This document shows, in pieces, positions 43,307-53,983 of a DNA stretch of 64,000 nt. How positions within the stretch are numbered: the stretch's first letter is position 1; every line of letters begins with the position of its first letter. This DNA is from an uncultured Streptomyces sp. Its GTDB lineage: Bacteria > Actinomycetota > Actinomycetes > Streptomycetales > Streptomycetaceae. Position numbers and translations under genes: made by a program. The stretch spans positions 461,978 through 525,977 of the forward strand of contig NZ_CANLBS010000001.1 of the NCBI RefSeq assembly GCF_947488945.1, read 5' to 3'. The notes below the pieces were generated by a model that saw nothing but the letters and a program-made list of their open reading frames with translations, did not search any database and had not been told where the DNA came from.

Positions 43307-43393
43307 GCGCGGCGGACCTGGGCCGCCAGGTGCGCCGCGGTCGAACTGGGCGGCGAACGCCTGGCGGTCTGAGCGCGGCGGACCTGGGCCGCC
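43263..43393 (+). repeat. 66-bp tandem duplication across the stop codon of the Rv3235-like gene
   Basis: 65 bp at 43263-43327 recur exactly at 43329-43393, a period of 66 bp. The first copy encodes the C-terminus and stop of the Rv3235-like protein; the second is beyond the stop. Perfect identity indicates a recent event. Confidence 0.95.
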
Positions 43394-43760
43394 GCCCCGG
43401 TCGAGCGGCAGGCCCACCGGCGGACCCGCACGCACGCGGACGGGCCGGTGGGCCGTACGGCGGCGAGGCGGCGGCGGGGCGCACGCAGGCCGTCGCGCAG
43501 GGCAGCGGGGACGGCGGCGCACACGCGGGCCGTGGGGCCGCACGCGGGCCGGGCAGCGGGGACGGCGGGCCGCACGCGGGCGGGGTGGCCGTGCGCACGC
43601 CGGGACCGTCGGTGCCGCACGACGCGGCGCCGCACAGTGCCGCACGGCGCCGCAGCGCACGACGGGCGGGGCCGGGCACCCGTGAGTGCCCCGCCCCGCC
43701 CGTCGTCCCAGCGGCGACGGCCGCCACGGATCGCTCCGCGCCCGGCCGGCGCCGTACCGC
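43394..43760 (+). other. low-complexity 3' region between the Rv3235-like gene and secA
   Basis: About 370 bp of simple G/C sequence with recurring GGCCG, GCACGCGGGCCG and GGGGACGGCGG blocks. Frames on both strands are open but composed mainly of Arg, Ala, Pro and Gly, and I regard them as non-coding. A terminator hairpin ends the region. Confidence 0.6.
43661..43704. terminator. hairpin terminator between Rv3235-like gene and secA
   Basis: A 19-bp stem with one mismatch (43661-43679 with 43686-43704, loop of six) lies 57 bp from the end of secA and can serve both convergent genes. Confidence 0.75.
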
Positions 43761-46580
<2,820 letters not shown>

Positions 46581-46822
46581 TGAGGCTGGTCTCCTTGCCG
46601 GTCGGGCCTGGGCACTGGGTCGTGTGAAGGACTCTGGCGCGGGCACGGCAGGTGGGCCCCACCGCAACGGCCATCGTAAGCGAGGACCCCGCCGCGCCGG
46701 GAGGGCTGCCTCGGCGTGAACCCGCACCGCGCCCCACAGAACAACGGCCGAAGGGCTCCGAAGGTGCCGGGAAGTGCGGAAAGTGCTCGCGCGGGCGGGT
46801 CCGGCTCACCACAATTCCTCGC

Positions 46823-47404
46823 ATGAAGCCCATCACGCTCACCACGGATCGTCTGCTGCTGCGGCCCTTCCGGTCCGACGACGCGGAGGCGGTGCACACC
46901 GCGTGCCAGGATGCCGGGATCCAGCGCTGGACCGAGATCCCGTCGCCGTACACCAGGAGCGACGCGGAGCTCTTCGTCGGGACCCTCGCCCCGGGCGGCT
47001 GGGAGAGCGACACCGCGTACAACTTCGCGCTGGTCGCACGCGGCACCGGGCAGCTCGTGGGTGCCCTCGGCGTCAGCCGCCGGGTGCTGCCGGGGCTCTC
47101 CGAGATCGGCTTCTGGCTCGTCCGCGAGCACCGCGGCCGGGGCTACGGCACGGAGGCGGTGCTCGGCGCCGCGCGGTGGGCCTTCGGCTCCCTCTCGGTG
47201 GACCGGCTGGAGTGGCGGGCGGAGGTGGGCAACACCGCCTCGCGCGCCCTCGCCGAGCGGGCCGGGTTCCGGATGGAGGGCGGCCAGCGGTCCGCCCTGT
47301 TCAACAAGGGCGTACGCCGGGACACCTGGGTCGCCGCCCTGCTCCCGTCCGACCTCGGCCTGCCCAGCACCGCCCCGTACGTCCCCTCCCCCGCACCGAG
47401 CTGA
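46823..47404 (+). CDS. GNAT-family acetyltransferase (RimJ-like)
   Basis: A 193-residue acetyltransferase: LTTDRLLLRPFRSDDAEAVHTACQD at the start, the acetyl-CoA loop in REHRGRGYGTEAVLGAARWAF, and VGNTASRALAERAGFRMEG. The substrate is unknown. No ribosome binding site precedes ATG; CACAAT lies seven bases upstream, which could be the -10 of a leaderless transcript. It is divergent from secA and upstream of the YcaQ-like gene by 110 bp. Confidence 0.82.
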   Translation: MKPITLTTDRLLLRPFRSDDAEAVHTACQDAGIQRWTEIPSPYTRSDAELFVGTLAPGGWESDTAYNFALVARGTGQLVGALGVSRRVLPGLSEIGFWLVREHRGRGYGTEAVLGAARWAFGSLSVDRLEWRAEVGNTASRALAERAGFRMEGGQRSALFNKGVRRDTWVAALLPSDLGLPSTAPYVPSPAPS

Positions 47405-47514
47405 GCGCCCGCACCGGTCCGTGGCGGTGGGGCACGCCGAGGCGGCGCAGCGCGCCCGGTACGGGGCCACGCGCAGGCGCCCGCGTTGTCGGTGCGGGCC
47501 CTTAGGGTTTCCCC

Positions 47515-48711
47515 ATGACGCCTGTGCCGCCCGTACGGACCCCCGTGGCCGAGCTCTCGCCCGACCACGCCCGCAGGATCGCGCTGCGCGCCCAGGGGCT
47601 CCTGGGCGCCCCCGACCGCCGCGCCGGTGTGCCGGGGGTGCTGCGCCACCTCGGCGCGGTCCAGCTCGACACCATCTCCGTGCTGGCCCGCTCGCACGAA
47701 CTCGTCCCGTACGCCCGCCTCGGCGCGGTCGGCAGGCGCACCGTCGAGGAGGCGTACTGGTCCGGCGGCCGGGCCTTCGAGTACTGGTCGCACGCCGCGT
47801 GCGTCCTGCCCATCGAGGAGTGGCCGCACTTCGCCTTCCGCAGGCGCGCCTACCGCGCCCGCCCCCAGTGGCACCACGAACTCCCCGCCGGCACCTACGG
47901 GACCGTGATCGCCCAACTGCGCGCCGAGGGCCCGCTCACCGCGACCGAGCTCGGCGGCGCGAAGAACGGCGGCGAGTGGTGGGACTGGTCGGCCACGAAG
48001 GTCGCCGTCGAACGCGCCCTGATGTACGGCGAGGTGGTCTGCACCGAGCGGCGCGGCTGGAAGCGGGTGTACGACCTCGCCGAGCGGGCCGTCCCGGACG
48101 CGCTGCTGCACGACGACCTCACCGACGCCGAGTGCAAGCGACGGCTCGTCGCGCTCGCGGGCCGGTCGCTGGGGGTCGGCACCCGTGCGGACATCTCCGA
48201 CTACCACCGGCTCAAGGCCGAGGACTTCGACGCCGTCGTGGCGGACTCCGGGCTGGTTCCGGTGACGGTGCGCGGCTGGGACAAGCCCGCCTGGGCCGAT
48301 CCGGAGGCGCTCGCCACGGAGCCCCGCGGCCGCCACCGCACCACGCTGCTGTCCCCGTTCGACTCACTGGTGTGGGAACGCGCCCGTACCGAGCGGATCT
48401 TCGCGTTCACCCACCGACTGGAGGCCTACGTCCCCCGGCCCAAGCGCGTCCACGGCTACTTCGCCATGCCGCTGCTGGCCGGCGGCCGGCTCCAGGGCCG
48501 GGTGGACCCGGCGCGCGACGGCGACACCCTGGTCGCCCGGCAGCTCTCCCTCGCCGGGCCGAAGGCGGTGGCCCCCATGGCCGACGCTCTCGTGGAGGCG
48601 GCGGCGTGGGTCGGCTGCACGGACGTCCGCCTGGAGCGGGTCGACGCCCCGGAGCTCCGCGAGGCCCTGCGGTCGGAGATCGCCCGCGCCTTCTCCGCCG
48701 CGTACCGCTGA
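47515..48711 (+). CDS. YcaQ-like winged-helix DNA repair glycosylase family protein
   Basis: A 398-residue protein of the YcaQ/AlkX (HTH_42) family. Characterised members unhook interstrand DNA crosslinks, and the streptomycete member AZL protects producers of azinomycin. Typical blocks: ARRIALRAQGLLG, VLRHLGAVQLDTISVLARSHELVPYARLG, AFEYWSHAACVLP, and a C-terminal LLSPFDSLVWERARTERIF and KRVHGYFAMPLL. The family's catalytic QLD-type motif is seen as VQLDTISV. ATG has no ribosome binding site; TAGGGT lies six bases upstream, an ideal -10 for a leaderless mRNA. The stop codon is the start of a degenerate tandem repeat region. Confidence 0.82.
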   Translation: MTPVPPVRTPVAELSPDHARRIALRAQGLLGAPDRRAGVPGVLRHLGAVQLDTISVLARSHELVPYARLGAVGRRTVEEAYWSGGRAFEYWSHAACVLPIEEWPHFAFRRRAYRARPQWHHELPAGTYGTVIAQLRAEGPLTATELGGAKNGGEWWDWSATKVAVERALMYGEVVCTERRGWKRVYDLAERAVPDALLHDDLTDAECKRRLVALAGRSLGVGTRADISDYHRLKAEDFDAVVADSGLVPVTVRGWDKPAWADPEALATEPRGRHRTTLLSPFDSLVWERARTERIFAFTHRLEAYVPRPKRVHGYFAMPLLAGGRLQGRVDPARDGDTLVARQLSLAGPKAVAPMADALVEAAAWVGCTDVRLERVDAPELREALRSEIARAFSAAYR

Positions 48712-48915
48712 GACGATCGCGTACCGGTGAGACGGGTCGCACGTCGGTCAGACGGTCGCAGCCGGTCAGACGGTCGTGTGTTGACCAGACGGTCGCGCTG
48801 GGGTGAACGGGTGCCGGGGGTGAGCGGTCGCGCGTGGGTGAACGGTCGCGCGTGGGTGAAGGGGGTCGCCCGTGGGTGAAGGGGCGGGCGTCGCTGAACC
48901 GGCGTGCGCGGGGTG
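48700..48915 (+). repeat. degenerate 18-20 bp tandem repeats beginning at a stop codon
   Basis: The last codons and stop of the YcaQ-like gene (GCGTACCGCTGAGACG, 48700-48715) recur at 48719-48734. They lead into about nine diverging units such as TGAGCGGTCGCGCGTGGG (48821-48838) and TGAACGGTCGCGCGTGGG (48839-48856). The rest of this 335-bp gap (to 49046) holds no gene; some units contain in-frame stops on purpose-like spacing, but that follows from the TGA in the unit. Confidence 0.8.
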
Positions 48916-49046
48916 CGCGGGGGTGCGTGGACGTACGCAGACGGCGGCGTGCGCGGACGTACGCGGGCGGCGGCGCGCCACGGTGCCACCGGCGCCGGTC
49001 GGGTGCCGGGAGCGGCGGTGCGCCGGGAGCCGGGCGGGGCCGGTGC

Positions 49047-49799
49047 TCAGCGGATCTCTAGGATCTTCTCCCGCATCGCGTAGACCACCGCTTCCATCCG
49101 GGAGTGCAGTTGCAGCTTCTCCAGGATATTGCGCACGTGGTTCTTCACGGTGTTCTCGGAAATGAACAACTCCTTGGCGATATCACGGTTGTTCATGCCC
49201 GTGGCCACGAGTTTCAGCACTTCCAGTTCACGTTCGGTGAGCCGCGGCGCGGGAAGGAGCCGACGGTCGTCCGTGCGCTGGATCATGGATTTGAACTCGG
49301 TGAGGAGTTTCGACGCCATCGAAGGGCTGATCTGCGACTGCCCGTCGGCCACCGCGCGAATCGCGGTGGCCACCTCGTCGGTCGAGATCTCCTTGAGCAG
49401 ATAGCCCGTCGCGCCCGCCTTGATCGCCTCGTAGAGGTCGGCTTCCTCGTCGCTGATCGTCAACATGATGATCTTCGCGCTGGGGGCCACCTCCTTGATG
49501 GAGGTGCAGGCTTCGATGCCGCCCCGCTTGGGCATCCGGACGTCCATCAGCACGATGTCGGGCAGCAGATCGGCGGCCTTGTCGACCGCCTCCGCCCCGT
49601 CCCCGGCCTCACCGACGACCTGGATGTCCTCCTCGTGGGCGAGGACGATCTCCAGACCTCTGCGGAAGAGCGCGTGATCGTCCACCACGAGGACCCTGAT
49701 GGGCTCCTTGCGCACGATCCCGCCCCCGCCCCCACCGGTGTGCGCGCCGGCGGCGTCGTCGGAATGTGTGTCGCGTACGGGTCCGAAGGCGTCCGCCAT
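49047..49799 (-). CDS. orphan response regulator, NarL/LuxR type
   Basis: A 250-residue two-component response regulator. A 30-residue variable N-terminus precedes the receiver domain ([21 protein letters not shown]; phosphoacceptor aspartate in [13 protein letters not shown] near residue 86; lysine in GYLLKEIS). The LuxR-type helix-turn-helix is at the C-terminus ([40 protein letters not shown]). The ribosome binding site GGAGG is four bases from ATG. No histidine kinase gene is adjacent; the nearest is mtrB, which has its own partner. Targets unknown. It is the gene after hpf on the same strand. Confidence 0.92.
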   Translation of the reverse strand: MADAFGPVRDTHSDDAAGAHTGGGGGGIVRKEPIRVLVVDDHALFRRGLEIVLAHEEDIQVVGEAGDGAEAVDKAADLLPDIVLMDVRMPKRGGIEACTSIKEVAPSAKIIMLTISDEEADLYEAIKAGATGYLLKEISTDEVATAIRAVADGQSQISPSMASKLLTEFKSMIQRTDDRRLLPAPRLTERELEVLKLVATGMNNRDIAKELFISENTVKNHVRNILEKLQLHSRMEAVVYAMREKILEIR

Positions 49800-49933
49800 C
49801 GTTCCTCCCCCTGAAGGCCATGGCCTGAAGTCACACGCTGCGCCAACGGCTGTTCATGGAACACCGATTGGCTCGGAAACCCATGATTTCATGCCCGGCC
49901 CCGGAACGGTGGTTCCGTCCGACGCACGCGGAA

Positions 49934-49964
49934 GCCCCTGGGTGCGTCCACACGCTCCAGGGGC
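49934..49964 (-). terminator. hairpin terminator after hpf
   Basis: Arms GCCCCTGG (49934-49941) and CCAGGGGC (49957-49964), extended by a bulged TGCG/CGC pairing, start 17 bp beyond the hpf stop on the minus strand. Confidence 0.55.
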
Positions 49965-49981
49965 ACCGCGGAGACGGGCCG

Positions 49982-50671
49982 TCAGCCGCCGAGAGCGCCG
50001 CCCGCGCCGCCGGCCTCGTCGGCCGCGAGCGGGTCGGTCCTCAGGTGGATGACACCGTAGTCGTAGGCGTGTCGCCGGTACACGACGCTGGGTTCCTTGG
50101 TCTCGGCGTCGACGAAGAGGTAGAAGTCGTGCCCGACCAACTCCATCTCGTAGAGCGCCTGGTCGAGCAGCATCGGTGCCGCGACGTGCGTCTTCTCGCG
50201 CATCACCAGCGGTCCCTCGCCCTGGACCTCGATGGGGCCGACTTTGGACGTGGGGACCTCGGACGGCGTTTCACCGCCCACGAGTTCGCCGTCCTCGTCG
50301 ATCGCGGCGGTCCCGGGGACCACCTCCGCGACCTCGGCGGCCGAGAGCCGGCCACTGCCGCGGCGGCTGTTGCGCTTGTCGTGCTGCTTGCGCAGCCTCG
50401 CCTCCAGCTTGCCGGTGGCCAGGTCCAGCGCCGCGTACGGGTCGCCCGCGGCGGCCTCCGCCCGGATGACCGGTCCCCGCGTACGGAGCGTGATCTCCAC
50501 CCGGTCGGAACGGTCGGCCTGACGGGGATTCGGCTCCTTGGACACCTCGACGTCGAGGCTCATCACCTTGCCGTCGAATTTCTGGATCTTGTCCAGCTTC
50601 AGCTTCTCGGCCACGTGCTTGCGGAACCGCTCGGGCACCTCGGTCTTGCGGCCCTTGACGACGATGTCCAC
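49982..50671 (-). CDS. hpf: long-form ribosome hibernation promoting factor
   Basis: A 229-residue protein that binds the 30S decoding region and drives 100S dimer formation in stationary phase or stress. The N-terminal S30AE domain (residues 1-100: DIVVKGRKTEVPERFRKHVAEKLKLDKIQKFD, VEITLRTRGPVIRAEAAAGDPYAALDLATGKLEARLRK) is joined by a linker to the C-terminal dimerisation domain (QALYEMELVGHDFYLFVDAETKEPSVVYRRHAYDYGVIHL). The GTG start has GGAG six bases upstream. An upstream extension of the frame is arginine-rich and runs into the leader, so it is not used. A 230-nt structured leader precedes it. Confidence 0.95.
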   Translation of the reverse strand: MDIVVKGRKTEVPERFRKHVAEKLKLDKIQKFDGKVMSLDVEVSKEPNPRQADRSDRVEITLRTRGPVIRAEAAAGDPYAALDLATGKLEARLRKQHDKRNSRRGSGRLSAAEVAEVVPGTAAIDEDGELVGGETPSEVPTSKVGPIEVQGEGPLVMREKTHVAAPMLLDQALYEMELVGHDFYLFVDAETKEPSVVYRRHAYDYGVIHLRTDPLAADEAGGAGGALGG

Positions 50672-50974
50672 GCAGAACTCCGTTCCCGGAGGGCCCCGCT
50701 TCGGCGGCGGAGCTCTCCCTTTTGCACCAGACCCCGGAGAATTCCGGAGCCTCGGACTCGGTGGCTTCCACCTCCTGCTACCCCGCCGGCGGGGTCTACG
50801 CCCCACCGGCCACACGCATCTCGTTCTTCGCTGAGTTGCCTGCCCGAAACCTGGTGGTGCATTCATCGTGGGCGAGGATTCATCGATCCTTTTCCCACCA
50901 CCGAACATAGCCTGTGCACCGCGGTCTCGGCACCCGCTACTCGCGCGTACCCCCGATCAGGTGTCTTTCCTCCC
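50672..50974 (-). promoter_or_regulatory. hpf leader with several consecutive hairpins
   Basis: On the minus strand TATGTT near plus 50907 is a possible -10. Downstream a leader of about 230 nt can form stems in succession, for example GGTGGGGC with a GCCCC-type partner, GGTGGAAGCCACC and CGGAATTCTCCG. No known riboswitch class was recognised. Confidence 0.4.
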
Positions 50975-51796
50975 TCACCACCTGCAACGATGGTCTTTCC
51001 CATTCGTTTCCGGGTTTATTTCGAAGGCGGACGGGGACGCGGCCACGACGGCCGCCCGGACGCCGCCCACCGGCGCCTTCCCCGGCTCCGCACGCCCCCG
51101 CCCCGGGCCCCGCGCACAGACCGTGCCGGCGCCCTGCGCACAGACCGTGCCGGCGCCCAGCGCCCGCGCGGCCTCGGCGAGGGTGGCCCCGGTCGTCAGC
51201 ACGTCGTCCACGACCACCACCCGGCACCCCGCCAGCAAGCGCCGGGCCCCCGCCGGGACGTACAGCGCGCCCGCCAGGTTGGCCCGCCGCCGGCGTGCGT
51301 CCAGCCCGGCCTGGTCCGCGACCGCCCGCCGTTGCCGCAGAGCGGAGCACACCAGCGCCCCGGTTCCGCCCCGGCGCAGCCGCGCGGCGGCGGCAAGCGC
51401 GATGCGGCGGGTCGGATCGTGTCCGCGCCGGGCCGTCGCCCGCCGCGCGGACGGCACCGGCACCAGCGCGAGCGGCCGCACCGGGACCGCGCGCCCGGCC
51501 ACCGGCCCCGACGCGGCCTCCACGGCCGCCGCCAGGGCTGCCCCGAGCGGCCGGACGAGGCTCAGGCCACCGCGTTCCTTGTGGGCCAGCAGAACGGCGC
51601 GTACGGCTCCGTCGTACGGTGCGGCCGCGAAGACCTCGGGGAGACCGGGCGGCGCGGGCGAGGGCCGTACCCGGCACGGCACGCCGCTCGCCGGCACGGC
51701 CCCGCACCTCCCGCACAGCTCCGTACGCGGCCTGCCGCAGCCCGCGCAGGCCGCAGGCAGGACCAGCCCGGAGATCTCCCGCCACCAAGTCCGCAT
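50975..51796 (-). CDS. ComF-family phosphoribosyltransferase-like protein
   Basis: A protein of about 273 residues with a four-cysteine zinc ribbon at the start (CAGCGRPRTELCGRCG) and a phosphoribosyltransferase fold at the end (VVVVDDVLTTGATLAEAA, the PRPP loop). This is the ComF layout; ComF proteins are linked to DNA uptake, but in actinobacteria their role is unproven. The start ATG (MRTWWREISGLVLP) is preferred over a GTG 12 codons upstream. Two nearly identical octapeptides (GAGTVCAQ and GAGTVCAR) come from a 24-bp tandem repeat at 51112-51159. It lies between lpqB and hpf, as the mycobacterial homologue does. Confidence 0.82.
   Translation of the reverse strand: MRTWWREISGLVLPAACAGCGRPRTELCGRCGAVPASGVPCRVRPSPAPPGLPEVFAAAPYDGAVRAVLLAHKERGGLSLVRPLGAALAAAVEAASGPVAGRAVPVRPLALVPVPSARRATARRGHDPTRRIALAAAARLRRGGTGALVCSALRQRRAVADQAGLDARRRRANLAGALYVPAGARRLLAGCRVVVVDDVLTTGATLAEAARALGAGTVCAQGAGTVCARGPGRGRAEPGKAPVGGVRAAVVAASPSAFEINPETNGKDHRCRW
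51112..51159 (-). repeat. 24-bp tandem duplication in comF-like gene
   Basis: Two 24-bp units (51112-51135 and 51136-51159) are identical except for the final base and add eight residues in frame just after the PRPP loop region. Confidence 0.9.
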
Positions 51797-51964
51797 CCGT
51801 CCACTGTCCCCGGCGCCCGTGCGGTCCGCCACACCTGTGGACAGAGCCTGTGGACAACCTCGCGCCGGATCGGGCCGGACCGCGGGACGGCCGTTTACGC
51901 AGGCCGCCGGGAGGCGCGGGGCGGCCGGACACGGGGGAAAGCCGGATGCGCAGGCCGGCGAGAC

Positions 51965-52039
51965 GGCCGGATGCAGGCCGACGGGACGCGGGAGGGCCGG
52001 ACGCAGGCCAATGGGACGCGGGACGGCCGGACGCGGGAG
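51965..52039 (-). repeat. 30-bp tandem repeats 3' of lpqB
   Basis: Two 30-bp units (51965-51994 and 51995-52024) with a few substitutions, plus a half unit (52025-52039), fill the gap between lpqB and the comF-like gene. Non-coding. Confidence 0.8.
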
Positions 52040-52048
52040 CCGGTCCCG

Positions 52049-53983
52049 TCAGCCCGGGTAGACCAACGAGGCGCCTTCCTTCAGCACCGTCTGCCAGTTG
52101 TCGCCCGGTGACAGCTTCACGATGCCGTCGTCCTCGGTGTCGGCCATCAGCGGCAGCAACTCGTCGTCGGCCGCCGCGATCGTCTGCACCTGGTTGACCC
52201 CCGGCAGCACGCCGGAGGAGGACGTCGAACCGTCCGCCTCCACGTAGCGCACCTGCTGGACGCCGCCCTCCTCCTTGCCGACCACGACGAGACGGCTGCG
52301 GCCGGACCAGGACATCGCGGTGACCTCGGTGAGCTGCGGCGCGGCCTGCCGCAGGTCCCGCACCGAGACCACCTCGTCCTCACCGCTCCCGGTGCGCTCG
52401 ATCCGGCCGATCTGCAGCGTCGTCCGGCCGTCCTTCTCCAGCAGCAGCGCGATCCGCACCCCGTCGGCCGCCGTCCGCAGCGCTTCGACGCGTTCGCCGT
52501 GCAGCCCGGCGACCCGCACCTCCCGGGGCTTGCCCGTGCCGCCGACCAGCCGCAGCAGCCGCGGCCCGGCGGGATCGCGGTCGGCCACCCACAGGTCGCC
52601 CCGGTCGTCCCAACTGGGCGCCGACAGGCGGTCCTCCGGCGCGGCCGCCGCACTCTTCACGAGGGGAACGCCCAGTTCCGAGTCCTCCTCGACGGACGCC
52701 ACGTAGAGCCGCGCCCCGTCCGCGGAGACGCCCGCCGCCCGGCTCTCGTCGCGCGCCACACCGACGGTGCCCAGCTTCACGGCCCCGTCGCCCAGCGGAC
52801 CGGCCACCGGCTCGGGGTCGCCGCTGCCCGCGGTGCCGCCCGCGATCCGCTCCACCAGCCCCTGGTCGTCGACGAAGTACTGGCTGTCGGGGCCCCCCGA
52901 GCCGTCCCCGGGGGCGTACTCCTGCGCCTCGTCCGAGGCCAGCGAACACAGCGTGCCGCCGGTGCTCTCCAGATCCACCTGGTCCACCCGGGCCGACGTC
53001 AGGTCGCGCAGGGTGAACAGCACCTGGGCGGCCATCATCCGGCACACCCCCCGGCCGATCTTCGCGGCCTTCGCGTCGAGCGGCACCGTGAGGACGTCCT
53101 GGTCGTCGGGGGCCAGCGCGGTGACCCCCTTGCGCAGCGCCGTACCGGTGGGGAAGCGGGTGGCGGCCACCGGGCGCAGCCATTCCGTCGGCCCGTCCAG
53201 GAGCGTCCGGATCGCCTGCGCGGTCGTGTCCATCCGGGTCACCGGGTCCGTGCGGTTGCGCACGTAGACGGGGTCGGCGACCAGCGTCGGCCCGCCACCC
53301 GCACCGGCCGTGCCGGTCGTGAAGTAGTAGGTGTTGACGGACCGGTAGAGCCGGGTGAAGTCCGACTGGCCGAGCACCAGGCCGTCCGGCACGGCGCCGA
53401 TCCGCCACTCCTCCTTGCCGTCCGCACCCTTCTCCCGGACCAGGTGCAGCGTCTGCGCGTAGTCGGTGGGCACCGTCGGCCGGTAGGAACTCTGCGCGTC
53501 CACCTCGGCCACCCGGCGGCCCGTCAGCGTGTAGGTGGTCTCCGTGCTCCGGCTCTCGCTGTCCTGGAGCGAGGGGCCCGTCCGGTTCGGCGCCTTCTCG
53601 AGGACCGTGGTGCGGCGGCTCGGCAGCCAGGCGCGGGCCGCCTCCTTGGTCAGGTACTTGCGCGTCGTCCGGAAGTCCGGGTCGTCACTGGTCATGGACT
53701 CCAGGAAGCCGTCGATGACCTCGCTCGGCAGCGCGCCCTCCCGCGGCGGCACCGCGTACACCTGCACCTGCGCGTCACCGGCCTGCGAGGCGTCGACCGC
53801 CTTCACGTCACCGCTGACGGGCATCGCGCCGCACGCGGTCAGCAGCGCGAGGCCGCAGCCCAGCAGCACGGCCGTCCGCGCGGCCCGCCCGACGCCCCCA
53901 CGGTCGGTGTCCGCCCCGCCGGTTTTCGCCCGGCCGGAGCGTACGCCGCCCCCGGCCGCGCGGCCTTCGCGGTCAGTGCCCAC
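52049..53983 (-). CDS. lpqB: lipoprotein LpqB
   Basis: A 644-residue lipoprotein that interacts with the extracellular part of sensor kinase MtrB and tunes MtrAB signalling. The lipobox is LLTACG with Cys51; the N-terminus before the hydrophobic segment is unusually long and polar. A GerMN-like middle (YAVPPREGALPSEVIDGFLESM) leads into a beta-propeller-like C-terminus. The GTG start overlaps the mtrB stop by 11 bp and has GGAGG nine bases upstream, so the genes are translationally coupled. Order mtrA-mtrB-lpqB is conserved in actinobacteria. Confidence 0.95.
   Translation of the reverse strand: MGTDREGRAAGGGVRSGRAKTGGADTDRGGVGRAARTAVLLGCGLALLTACGAMPVSGDVKAVDASQAGDAQVQVYAVPPREGALPSEVIDGFLESMTSDDPDFRTTRKYLTKEAARAWLPSRRTTVLEKAPNRTGPSLQDSESRSTETTYTLTGRRVAEVDAQSSYRPTVPTDYAQTLHLVREKGADGKEEWRIGAVPDGLVLGQSDFTRLYRSVNTYYFTTGTAGAGGGPTLVADPVYVRNRTDPVTRMDTTAQAIRTLLDGPTEWLRPVAATRFPTGTALRKGVTALAPDDQDVLTVPLDAKAAKIGRGVCRMMAAQVLFTLRDLTSARVDQVDLESTGGTLCSLASDEAQEYAPGDGSGGPDSQYFVDDQGLVERIAGGTAGSGDPEPVAGPLGDGAVKLGTVGVARDESRAAGVSADGARLYVASVEEDSELGVPLVKSAAAAPEDRLSAPSWDDRGDLWVADRDPAGPRLLRLVGGTGKPREVRVAGLHGERVEALRTAADGVRIALLLEKDGRTTLQIGRIERTGSGEDEVVSVRDLRQAAPQLTEVTAMSWSGRSRLVVVGKEEGGVQQVRYVEADGSTSSSGVLPGVNQVQTIAAADDELLPLMADTEDDGIVKLSPGDNWQTVLKEGASLVYPG

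Noticed and set aside
43320..43740. CRISPR-like or other regular repeat array in the G/C-rich region before secA
   Set aside because: Apart from the one 66-bp duplication, units are irregular and short, without unique spacers.
48712..49046. CRISPR array after the YcaQ-like gene
   Set aside because: Units are adjacent, degenerate and have no spacers; there are no cas genes.
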